From NCBI GenBank assembly GCA_015478765.1, contig JADMKR010000161.1, positions 10,682-20,265 on the forward strand: a DNA stretch of 9,584 nt, in the 5' to 3' direction. The notes under the pieces were generated by a model that was not told the DNA's origin, searched no databases, and worked only from the letters and a program-made list of their open reading frames with translations. Position numbers and translations under genes: made by a program. This document shows, one piece after another, positions 1 to 6,623 of this stretch. This DNA comes from Flavobacterium sp. (GTDB lineage: Bacteria; Bacteroidota; Bacteroidia; Flavobacteriales; Flavobacteriaceae). Numbering within the stretch: the first letter of the stretch is position 1; every line of letters starts with the position of its first letter.

Positions 1-15
1 TTAAAACTGTTCTAG

Positions 16-1524
16 TTAGAAAGTGGTTTGCTGATTGGCAGGTTTGCTAATAATGTACAATCCGATGAAAGTTACCAAGCCGTTAACGATGATCAGTTCG
101 ACATCAAAAACATAACCGCCAAACATGGCTTTCGAATTTTCGCTGATCAAATAGGTTATTGCCGGCGACAACAAGCAAATTATAGGAACGAGTTTGTCGT
201 GAACCGACTTTGATTTGACGAACAGCCCGAAGCAGTAAAGTCCGAGAAGTGGCCCGTAGGTATAAGAAGCAATCCTGAAAATCATTGTCACCACCGATTG
301 GTCATTGAGGGAATTGAAGACTATGATTACGGCAAACATCAGGAGTGAGAATCCGAGATGGACAAAGTGCCGCGTTCTCACTACGTTTGGTTTATTGGCA
401 TTTTCAGATTTGTCCATGCCGAGAAAATCGACGCAGAAAGAAGTAGTTAGTGCCGTCAAAGCCGAATCGGTTGTGGCGAAGGTCGCCGCTGTAAGGCCGA
501 GCAAAAATACGATTGCCGGAACCAGCGTCAGGTGATTAAAGGCGATTTCGGGAAACAAAAGGTCGGTTCGCGGTTTACCCGTAACGTAATCCAGCGGCAC
601 CTGAATGTTGTTCTGTTCGGCATAAATATACAGCAGCGCACCCACACTCAAAAAGAAGATATTGATCACCACGAAAATCCCGGTAAAAGTGAACATATTT
701 TTCTGGGCCTCGCCAATGTTTTTACAGCTGAGGTTTTTTTGCATCAAGTCCTGATCGAGTCCGACCATCGCTATCGTAACGAATATCCCGCCCAGGATTT
801 GTTTGACGAAATGAAACCGTCCGCTGACGAAATCCTCAAAAAAGAAAATCTTTGAATAATTGCTGTTTTTGACTTCCTCAAAAGCGCCAATGACACTGAG
901 GTCCAGACTGTCGCATATAAAATATATCGTCATAAAAACCGAGGAAACGATAAAAAGCGTTTGTAATGTATCGGTAAAAATGATTGTTTTTAGTCCGCCG
1001 CGATACGTATAAGCGAAAATCAACAACAGCGATGCGAGAACAGTGGCTGCAAACGGAACGCCGTAATAGTCAAATACATACCGTTGCAATACGATGACCA
1101 CCAAATACAGCCTGAATGCCGATCCGATGGTGCGGCTTATCAGGAAGATAATTGCCGCCGTTTTGTAGCTCCAGGTACCGAGTCGCTGCTCGATATAACC
1201 GTAGATGGAGGTAAGGTTCATCCGATAGTAGAGCGGCAATAAAACCTTGGCGATGATTATAAATCCGATTGCGTTTCCTATGACAAACTGGAAGTATTTG
1301 AACTGTTCGCCATTGGGTGAGCCCACTTCTCCCGGTACCGAAATAAAGGTCACGCCAGACAATGCGGTACCGATCATGCCAAAAGCGACCAGGTACCATT
1401 TCGAATTTTTATTGGCTTTAAAGAAAGCATCGTTGCTGCTGTCTTTCCGACTTACGATGCGCGAGATGGTAAAAAGCATTCCGAAGTAAACCGCGATCAG
1501 CGAGAGTATGGCAATGGGAGTCAT
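16..1524 (-). CDS. Sodium:solute symporter (SSS) family permease, substrate unknown
   Basis: Predicted inner-membrane secondary transporter of 502 residues that would use a Na+ gradient to take up a small solute. The protein is almost entirely hydrophobic, with about 13 membrane segments, starting with residues 3-22 and including about 43-63, 80-98, 120-148, 157-173, 186-204, 242-256, 278-300, 333-352, 387-404, 420-436, 445-460 and 474-492. The family signature is visible as RGGLKTIIFTDTLQ at 175-188. The TTDSALTALTTS stretch at 351-362 matches the helix that supplies Ser/Thr ligands to the Na2 sodium site in family structures. Length is normal for SSS proteins (about 450-550). The start ATG is the first in frame, and the hydrophobic N-terminus follows directly. 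It is transcribed divergently from recR and has no obvious link to the polysaccharide genes. The substrate (sugar, sialic acid, proline, iodide and others occur in this family) cannot be read from the sequence. The family call is secure. Confidence 0.93.
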   Translation of the reverse strand: MTPIAILSLIAVYFGMLFTISRIVSRKDSSNDAFFKANKNSKWYLVAFGMIGTALSGVTFISVPGEVGSPNGEQFKYFQFVIGNAIGFIIIAKVLLPLYYRMNLTSIYGYIEQRLGTWSYKTAAIIFLISRTIGSAFRLYLVVIVLQRYVFDYYGVPFAATVLASLLLIFAYTYRGGLKTIIFTDTLQTLFIVSSVFMTIYFICDSLDLSVIGAFEEVKNSNYSKIFFFEDFVSGRFHFVKQILGGIFVTIAMVGLDQDLMQKNLSCKNIGEAQKNMFTFTGIFVVINIFFLSVGALLYIYAEQNNIQVPLDYVTGKPRTDLLFPEIAFNHLTLVPAIVFLLGLTAATFATTDSALTALTTSFCVDFLGMDKSENANKPNVVRTRHFVHLGFSLLMFAVIIVFNSLNDQSVVTMIFRIASYTYGPLLGLYCFGLFVKSKSVHDKLVPIICLLSPAITYLISENSKAMFGGYVFDVELIIVNGLVTFIGLYIISKPANQQTTF

Positions 1525-1543
1525 GGCAATTATTTAGCGGCGG

Positions 1544-1576
1544 CAAAATACAAAAAATACCGGTGCACCCGAAAAC
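1544..1576 (-). promoter_or_regulatory. Weak promoter candidate for the SSS transporter gene
   Basis: On the minus strand, TATTTTG (1550-1544) resembles the Bacteroidota -7 element TAnnTTTG but is one base short. A second near-match, TATTTTTTG (1559-1551), is one base too long. A T-rich GTTTTC (1576-1571) lies 20 bases upstream of the first, about where a -33 element should be. The start codon lies about 20 bases downstream (1524). Because neither -7 match has the canonical spacing, this is only a plausible location. Confidence 0.33.
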
Positions 1577-1616
1577 GCCGGCAACGATAATCGGTCGGTA
1601 AGAATGATAAAAAACG

Positions 1617-1624
1617 TATTTTTG
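1617..1624 (+). promoter_or_regulatory. Bacteroidota -7 promoter element for recR
   Basis: TATTTTTG is an exact match to the TAnnTTTG -7 consensus used by the primary sigma factor of Bacteroidota. Only five bases separate its last G from the recR ATG at 1630, so transcription would begin at or within a few bases of the start codon, giving a leaderless or near-leaderless mRNA. I see no good TTTG-type -33 element at the expected distance (about 1593-1598 reads GGTCGG), so the promoter may be of modest strength. Confidence 0.6.
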
Positions 1625-1629
1625 CGCCT

Positions 1630-2250
1630 ATGGAATTTTCATCGAAATTACTTGAACGGGCTGTAAATGAAATGTCGCAGCTGCCCGGTATCGGGAAACG
1701 AACCGCTTTGCGTTTGGTGTTGCATTTGTTAAAACAGCCGCGCGAGCAGACCGATTTTCTCGCACAGGCGCTCCAAACTATGCGCGCCGATATCAGATTT
1801 TGCAGCAGTTGCAATAATATATCCGATTCTGATGTTTGTGAAATCTGCAGCAATCCAAAGCGCGATCATACCACAGTATGCGTGGTTGAAGACATCCGCG
1901 ATGTAATGGCTATCGAAAATACGGCGCAATATCGCGGAATTTACCATGTACTTGGCGGGAAAATATCACCCATTGACGGCGTTGGTCCGGGCCAGCTCCA
2001 CATAATGCCGCTGGTGACAAAAATCAAGGACGGCCAGGTTCGGGAAGTGATTTTTGCACTGAGTTCGACCATGGAAGGTGATACCACCAATTTCTATATA
2101 TACAAGCAAATCCGGGAATGTGAGGTGGTGCTCTCAACCATTGCACGCGGAATATCGGTGGGTGACGAGCTCGAATATGCCGATGAAGTTACCCTCGGAC
2201 GAAGCATACTGCAGCGCGTGCCCTTTGAAAATTCGTTAAAAAACATTTAG
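1630..2250 (+). CDS. recR: Recombination mediator protein RecR
   Basis: RecR works with RecO (and RecF) to load RecA onto SSB-coated single-stranded DNA during gap repair and recombination in the cytoplasm. The 206-residue protein has the usual length and all expected parts in order. These are an N-terminal helix-hairpin-helix (LPGIGKRTALRL, 18-29), a four-cysteine zinc finger (C58, C61, C70, C73), a Toprim domain beginning at VCVVED (83-88), and the C-terminal signature ARGISVGDELEYADEVTL (172-189). In that signature Ser176 and Asp179 sit where Pro and Gly are more common, a mild variation. The ATG at 1630 is supported by the family's N-terminal length and by the promoter element just upstream. 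It ends 76 bases before the exporter gene, which has its own promoter, so recR is probably not part of the polysaccharide operon. Confidence 0.97.
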   Translation: MEFSSKLLERAVNEMSQLPGIGKRTALRLVLHLLKQPREQTDFLAQALQTMRADIRFCSSCNNISDSDVCEICSNPKRDHTTVCVVEDIRDVMAIENTAQYRGIYHVLGGKISPIDGVGPGQLHIMPLVTKIKDGQVREVIFALSSTMEGDTTNFYIYKQIRECEVVLSTIARGISVGDELEYADEVTLGRSILQRVPFENSLKNI

Positions 2251-2272
2251 CGGCTATATTAAGTGTGTACTT

Positions 2273-2304
2273 TTTTCGATTTCTAAAATGAAAAACTATC
2301 TTTG
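2273..2304 (+). promoter_or_regulatory. Probable promoter of the polysaccharide operon
   Basis: TATCTTTG at 2297-2304 matches the Bacteroidota -7 consensus TAnnTTTG exactly. A T-rich TTTTCG at 2273-2278, separated from it by 18 bases, is an imperfect candidate for the -33 element (consensus TTTG). Transcription would start around 2308-2312, leaving a leader of about 15-20 bases before the ATG at 2327. This position places the in-frame ATG at 2288 upstream of the transcript, which rules it out as the start from this promoter. No operator-like palindrome was seen nearby. Confidence 0.65.
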
Positions 2305-2326
2305 TTTGCAATTTTTTTTGACTATA

Positions 2327-3112
2327 ATGACGAGACTGTTCTTTTTGCTGATACTCACCGGTTTATTATTCGCTTCATGTGTCCCGACCAAGGACCTGAT
2401 TTATCTTCAGGACAAACAGCAACCCGGCATTGAGCAGGCCGTAAACGCGATTCCCTCAAAGCCGTACCGGCTACAAACCAATGATATCTTAAATATTACC
2501 TTGAAGGCGATCGACCAGCGACTCGTTGAGATGTTCCGTGCAGCCGAAAATGCGCAGGCGTTAAATTCCGAGCAGTCATTGTATTCCCAGGGATATAGCG
2601 TGGATGACCATGGAAATATCCGGATCCCGGTGCTTGGCGAGGTGAATGTACTGGGCTATACGCTGGAGGAAACGCGGGCGAAAATCGAAGAATTGCTGTT
2701 ACGCGACTACTTTAAAAACGAAGTTGACCTGTTCGTCAATGTAAAACTAGCCGGATTCCGATATACCATCAACGGCGAAGTGGCGGCACCGGGAAGTAAA
2801 CTTCTTTTTCAGGATAAAGTGAATATCATGGAAGCGATCGCAAATGCCGGCGATATCACCATCACCGGCGACCGCAAATCGGTAGTGGTAATGCGCCAGT
2901 TCCCAAGTGGAACCGAAATGCATACTATCGATTTGACCGATTCAAAATCAATGCAGTCGCCATATTACCATCTGCAGCCCAACGATTATATCTACGTCAA
3001 GCCGCTTCCGCAGAAAAGTTGGGGAACCGGAACGACAGGTGTCCAGTCGCTTACAACCATCATTTCGGTACTGACACTGGTTACTACGACACTGCTAATC
3101 CTAACCCGATAA
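2327..3112 (+). CDS. wza: Wza-type polysaccharide export outer-membrane lipoprotein
   Basis: Predicted outer-membrane channel subunit for export of capsule or exopolysaccharide, working with the Wzc-type protein encoded next door. With the start at 2327 the protein has 261 residues and a clean lipoprotein signal: Arg3, a hydrophobic core (4-14), then LFASC with Cys18 as the lipidated residue. The polysaccharide export domain follows (about 45-140, opening PYRLQTNDILNITL), then a SLBB-like region (about 142-226, containing INGEVAAPG). A C-terminal hydrophobic helix (about 241-259) matches the helix that forms the outer-membrane pore in Wza. It is shorter than E. coli Wza (379 residues), as is usual for Bacteroidota homologues with fewer SLBB repeats. 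An in-frame ATG at 2288 would add 13 residues, but it lies upstream of the predicted transcription start and would spoil the signal peptide. The next gene follows after nine bases. Confidence 0.92.
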   Translation: MTRLFFLLILTGLLFASCVPTKDLIYLQDKQQPGIEQAVNAIPSKPYRLQTNDILNITLKAIDQRLVEMFRAAENAQALNSEQSLYSQGYSVDDHGNIRIPVLGEVNVLGYTLEETRAKIEELLLRDYFKNEVDLFVNVKLAGFRYTINGEVAAPGSKLLFQDKVNIMEAIANAGDITITGDRKSVVVMRQFPSGTEMHTIDLTDSKSMQSPYYHLQPNDYIYVKPLPQKSWGTGTTGVQSLTTIISVLTLVTTTLLILTR

Positions 3113-3121
3113 ATAATCAAT

Positions 3122-5590
3122 ATGCTTGATACAAAAGATTTTTCTTTTTTTGAGAGTCAGAATAACTTTGATTTTAAAGGGTTTCTGATTAAAACGTTGA
3201 GTTATTGGAGGTGGTTTCTTGTCAGTCTTATCATTACTTTTTTTATTGCGTATCAGGTAAATATCCGCAAGGAAAAAGTATACGGAATCGACACTACGAT
3301 CGTAATAAAGGAAGAGAACAGTCCGCTTTTTACTTCAACGACCAGCCTTGTATTCAATTGGGGCGGCATTTCAGATCAGGTTCAGAACATAGCCACTACT
3401 TTTCGGTCACGTGCACATAACGAACGCGTTGTCGACTCACTTCAATTCTATATAGATTATTTGCGCGAAGGAGAATATTACATGCACGATGTGTATGGCG
3501 AAGTGCCATTTGTGCTGAATATCGATAAGGAACGCGGACAATTGATGAACTCGCTGATAAAGATCCGATTTGTCTCGGCCGACACCTACGAGATCGAAAT
3601 TCCTTTTGAGGAAGAATCGGTTACATTATATCATTACGATAATCATTTCACCAGCAAGACATCGGTCGAGCCGGGGATTTTCAAGAAGCGCTATAAGATC
3701 GGCGAAAAGGTACAACTACCCTTTTTGAACCTTACACTCGATTTGACACTGAATCCGGGCTTTTATGCCAATAATGAATACATGATCCGGTTCAATGATT
3801 TTGATAACACCGTCAAAAAACACCGATCACTCAAGGCCGAAATCGATACCAAAGCCGGTTCGATTATGGTATTGTCCCAAACAGGTTCCAATAAAGCGCG
3901 CCTGGTTGACTATCTAAACACCACAGTTGAAACACTGATCAAGGCGCAGTTGGACCGAAAGAATGAATTTGCGCGAAATACCATCGAATTTATCGACAAG
4001 CAATTGCAGGAGATGGATGCTGAAAGACAGGCATCGGAACAGGAAATACAATCCTTTTCGCGCAACAAAAATATGTTTGAGATCGAAAGCGGCGGCGGCA
4101 AATTTGCTGAACAACTCACACAGTACGATGCCGAGCGCGACATGATCAACCGCAAAATAAACTACCTGAATTCGCTTTCTGCCTATCTTAAAAGCAGTGT
4201 CGATTTCTCAAAACTGCCGGCCCCTTCGGTAGCCGGTATCGATGATCCGAATATTATAAAAGGGGTAAGCACATTGATCGAAAAGTCGACTGAACGGGCT
4301 GCTATGTCGTATACAGTCAAGAACGATAAAATGTTCCGTGATATCGACAGCGAAATCGAATCGGTAAAGAAAGTATTGATAAATAATATCAGCGCGGCGA
4401 AGTCAGCCATCGATTACGAACAGCGAACCATAAACAATAAAATTGCATCGCTTGAGACTGAAGTCGACAAGTTGCCTACTGAACAGCGGGAATTTCTCAA
4501 AATCAAACGCAAGTATGACTTGTACAACATGATCATTGAAACGTTCATGGACAAACGCAACCAAGCGGAAATCGTTGCTGCTGCAAATTTATCCGATGTG
4601 CATTTTATTGATCGGGCCAAAGATACCGGCGGGCATTTGGTAGGTCCGAATACGGCTACCAATTATGTAATGGCTGCCTTCCTTGGATTTTTGATACCGC
4701 TGCTGGTTGTGTTCGGTATATTTTTCATGGAGAATGCGATTTTGAATACCGAAGATGTTACCAAACTTACCAAGATTCCTTTGATAGGCGTGATTGGAGT
4801 CAAGCACAACGACACTAATTTGTCGGTAATCGAAAAGCCGAAATCGGCGTTGGCCGAGTCGTTCCGGGCTATTAGGTCATCGCTTCAATTCTTATATAAG
4901 AAACAGAATCAGGCGGGCAGTAAAACGCTTATGCTTACATCGTCCATCAGTGGTGAAGGAAAGACGTTCTGCTCGATCAATATTGCAACTGTTTTCGCGC
5001 TCAGTGAAAAGCGTACTGTAATCGTGGGTGTGGATTTACGAAAACCCAAGATTTTTGACGATTTCCATATCCGAAATGATTTGGGCGTGGTTAATTATCT
5101 GATTGGTCAAAAGACGTTGGATGAGGTTGTGCAGAAAACGCATATTCCTTATCTCGACGTTATTACTTCAGGCCCGATCCCGCCAAATCCGTCTGAGCTT
5201 ATCATTGGTGAAAGCATGACCGATTTCATTGCCGAACTTAAAACGCGGTATGATTACATAATACTGGATACGCCGCCTGTCGGACTTGTGTCGGATGCGG
5301 TCGAGCTCGCCCAGTACGCCGATGTTACGTTATACATAATGCGACAGAACTATACCAAAAAAGATATGGTTACACTGTTGAACAACCGTCATAAACGTGG
5401 CGAGCTGAACAATGTAAGTATCGTGTTGAATGGTTACGAAAACAAAGCCAAGTATGGTTATGCATATGGATATGGATACGGTTACGGCTACAGTTATGTA
5501 AACTATTCCGATGGCTATCACGAAGAGGAAAAGCCGCAAGGTTTTATGAAGCGATTATTTAAAGGCATGCGCTCGCGCACTAACAAATAG
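3122..5590 (+). CDS. wzc: Wzc-type polysaccharide co-polymerase with BY-type tyrosine kinase domain
   Basis: Inner-membrane protein of 822 residues that controls polymer assembly and chain length and docks to the Wza channel. Wzc-family kinases autophosphorylate on C-terminal tyrosines, and cycling of phosphorylation drives export. Visible parts: Wzz-like N-terminus with membrane helix 1 (about 29-46), a large periplasmic part (about 50-512) with a charged coiled-coil-like stretch (about 275-480), membrane helix 2 (about 514-535), then the cytoplasmic kinase. The kinase shows the ExxRxxR oligomerisation motif (E579, R582, R585), Walker A SSISGEGKT (607-615), Walker A' VIVGVDLRKPK (633-643, Asp638) and Walker B IILDTPP (713-719, Asp716). 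The tail carries ten tyrosines between 778 and 799, mostly alternating with glycine, and ends in a basic stretch. Periplasmic and kinase parts are in one chain, unlike the split Gram-positive form. No cognate phosphatase gene is seen within the window. It follows wza by 9 bases and precedes the epimerase gene by 8. Confidence 0.94.
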   Translation: MLDTKDFSFFESQNNFDFKGFLIKTLSYWRWFLVSLIITFFIAYQVNIRKEKVYGIDTTIVIKEENSPLFTSTTSLVFNWGGISDQVQNIATTFRSRAHNERVVDSLQFYIDYLREGEYYMHDVYGEVPFVLNIDKERGQLMNSLIKIRFVSADTYEIEIPFEEESVTLYHYDNHFTSKTSVEPGIFKKRYKIGEKVQLPFLNLTLDLTLNPGFYANNEYMIRFNDFDNTVKKHRSLKAEIDTKAGSIMVLSQTGSNKARLVDYLNTTVETLIKAQLDRKNEFARNTIEFIDKQLQEMDAERQASEQEIQSFSRNKNMFEIESGGGKFAEQLTQYDAERDMINRKINYLNSLSAYLKSSVDFSKLPAPSVAGIDDPNIIKGVSTLIEKSTERAAMSYTVKNDKMFRDIDSEIESVKKVLINNISAAKSAIDYEQRTINNKIASLETEVDKLPTEQREFLKIKRKYDLYNMIIETFMDKRNQAEIVAAANLSDVHFIDRAKDTGGHLVGPNTATNYVMAAFLGFLIPLLVVFGIFFMENAILNTEDVTKLTKIPLIGVIGVKHNDTNLSVIEKPKSALAESFRAIRSSLQFLYKKQNQAGSKTLMLTSSISGEGKTFCSINIATVFALSEKRTVIVGVDLRKPKIFDDFHIRNDLGVVNYLIGQKTLDEVVQKTHIPYLDVITSGPIPPNPSELIIGESMTDFIAELKTRYDYIILDTPPVGLVSDAVELAQYADVTLYIMRQNYTKKDMVTLLNNRHKRGELNNVSIVLNGYENKAKYGYAYGYGYGYGYSYVNYSDGYHEEEKPQGFMKRLFKGMRSRTNK
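5453..5497 (+). repeat. Tyr-Gly codon repeat in the kinase tail
   Basis: Fifteen codons (residues 778-792) in which every second residue is Tyr and the intervening ones are mostly Gly, giving a degenerate hexanucleotide TAYGGN pattern. Third-base choices vary (TAT/TAC; GGT/GGA/GGC), and only one hexamer pair (TATGGA twice) is perfect. This suggests the pattern is kept for the protein's sake and is not a fresh microsatellite. The tyrosines are the expected autophosphorylation cluster. Confidence 0.85.
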
Positions 5591-5598
5591 AACAAGCG

Positions 5599-6591
5599 AT
5601 GATTTTAGATTCACAAAAAAGTATACTCATTACAGGTGGTGCCGGATTCATCGGCTCGAATCTTTGCGATCATTTTCTGTCGAAAGGATTTCGCATCGTT
5701 TGTCTTGACAACTTTGCCACCGGACATCGTCATAATATAAGTCGGCATTTTGACAATCCGAACTTCAAATTAATCGAAGGCGACATTCGCAATCTGGAAA
5801 CATGCCGTTTGGCGGTCGATGGCGTCAGTTACGTTTTACATCAGGCCGCTCTCGGGTCGGTGCCCAGATCGATACATGACCCTATTACAAGCAACGACGT
5901 TAACGTGTCGGGATTTTTAAATATGCTGGTAGCGGCGCGTGACGCTAAAGTGAAACGATTTGTTTATGCGGCCAGTTCGTCAACATATGGTGATTCGGAA
6001 GCATTGCCGAAGGTCGAAGATAAAATAGGAAAGCCACTTTCGCCATACGCCATCACGAAGTATGTCAACGAATTGTATGCTGAGATTTTCAGCAATACCT
6101 ATGGCGTCGAAACTGTCGGGTTGCGGTATTTCAATGTCTTTGGCCGTAAACAGGATCCGAATGGCGCGTATGCGGCAGTCATCCCAAAATTTGTGATGCA
6201 GCTAATGAATCACGAAAGTCCCGTAATAAATGGCGACGGAACCTATTCGCGGGATTTTACCTATATTGACAATGTGATCCTGATGAACGAACTTGCGATT
6301 TCAACCGAAAATAGTTTAGCGATCAATACGGTGTATAACACGGCTTTTGGCGACCGAACGACATTGAATGACCTTGTTCATTATCTAAAGCAATTTTTGT
6401 CGGAGTTCGAGCCTGCCATTGCAGAGGTTCCCATTATTCACGGACCAAACCGCGACGGCGATATACCGCATTCACTGGCGAGTATTGACAAAGCTAAATC
6501 ATTGCTAGGGTATGCCCCGGCGTATTCATTCCGTGACGGGCTGCGGGAAGCGGTGCGCTGGTATTGGGAAAATTTGCGAGAAAAGAAATAA
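5599..6591 (+). CDS. wbpP: UDP-N-acetylhexosamine 4-epimerase, WbpP/TviC type
   Basis: Cytoplasmic NAD-dependent extended short-chain dehydrogenase of 330 residues, predicted to interconvert the gluco and galacto forms of UDP-N-acetylhexosamines or their uronic acids. The Rossmann motif GGAGFIGS is at 13-20. The catalytic Ser/Thr lies in the AASSSTYGD stretch (124-132), and the YxxxK pair is Tyr150/Lys154. From memory, long stretches match Pseudomonas aeruginosa WbpP closely, for example LHQAALGSVPRSI (80-92), LPKVEDKIGKPLSPYA (136-151) and GLRYFNVFGRKQDPNGAY (174-191). In the substrate pocket, Ser292 (in HSLASIDKA) aligns with WbpP Ser306, the small gate residue linked to acceptance of N-acetylated substrates; E. 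coli GalE has Tyr299 there. A wbpO-type dehydrogenase starts at 9092 in the same train, which fits a UDP-GalNAcA pathway. It is slightly shorter at the N-terminus than WbpP, with no missing domain. Plain UDP-glucose 4-epimerase activity is less likely. Confidence 0.9.
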   Translation: MILDSQKSILITGGAGFIGSNLCDHFLSKGFRIVCLDNFATGHRHNISRHFDNPNFKLIEGDIRNLETCRLAVDGVSYVLHQAALGSVPRSIHDPITSNDVNVSGFLNMLVAARDAKVKRFVYAASSSTYGDSEALPKVEDKIGKPLSPYAITKYVNELYAEIFSNTYGVETVGLRYFNVFGRKQDPNGAYAAVIPKFVMQLMNHESPVINGDGTYSRDFTYIDNVILMNELAISTENSLAINTVYNTAFGDRTTLNDLVHYLKQFLSEFEPAIAEVPIIHGPNRDGDIPHSLASIDKAKSLLGYAPAYSFRDGLREAVRWYWENLREKK

Positions 6592-6611
6592 CAATTTGAT
6601 TCAAGAAATTG
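6592..6611. other. Small AT-rich nested inverted repeat in the gap before ugd
   Basis: CAATTT (6592-6597) and AAATTG (6606-6611) form a perfect 6-base inverted repeat with an 8-base spacer. A second, overlapping palindrome TTGA-T-TCAA lies at 6596-6604. This fills most of the longest gap (32 bases) inside the gene train. The stems are short and AT-rich and no T-run follows, so it is not a convincing terminator. It could be chance. Confidence 0.3.
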
Positions 6612-6623
6612 CAAAAAGATAGA

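Noticed and set aside
502..509. Minus-strand TATTTTTG inside the transporter gene.
   Set aside because: It is intragenic with no gene start downstream and no supporting -33 element.
532..855. Plus-strand open frame of 107 codons opposite the transporter gene.
   Set aside because: It is a shadow of a strongly supported membrane protein gene on the other strand, and its translation resembles no known family.
2261..2276. Possible terminator after recR: AAGT-GTGT-ACTT followed by a T-run.
   Set aside because: The stem is only four weak pairs and the T-run overlaps the downstream arm. It also coincides with the candidate -33 region of the next promoter.
4072..4079. TATGTTTG, an exact -7 consensus inside the kinase gene.
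   Set aside because: It is deep inside a coding region far from any start codon, has no good -33 partner, and such 8-base matches are expected by chance.
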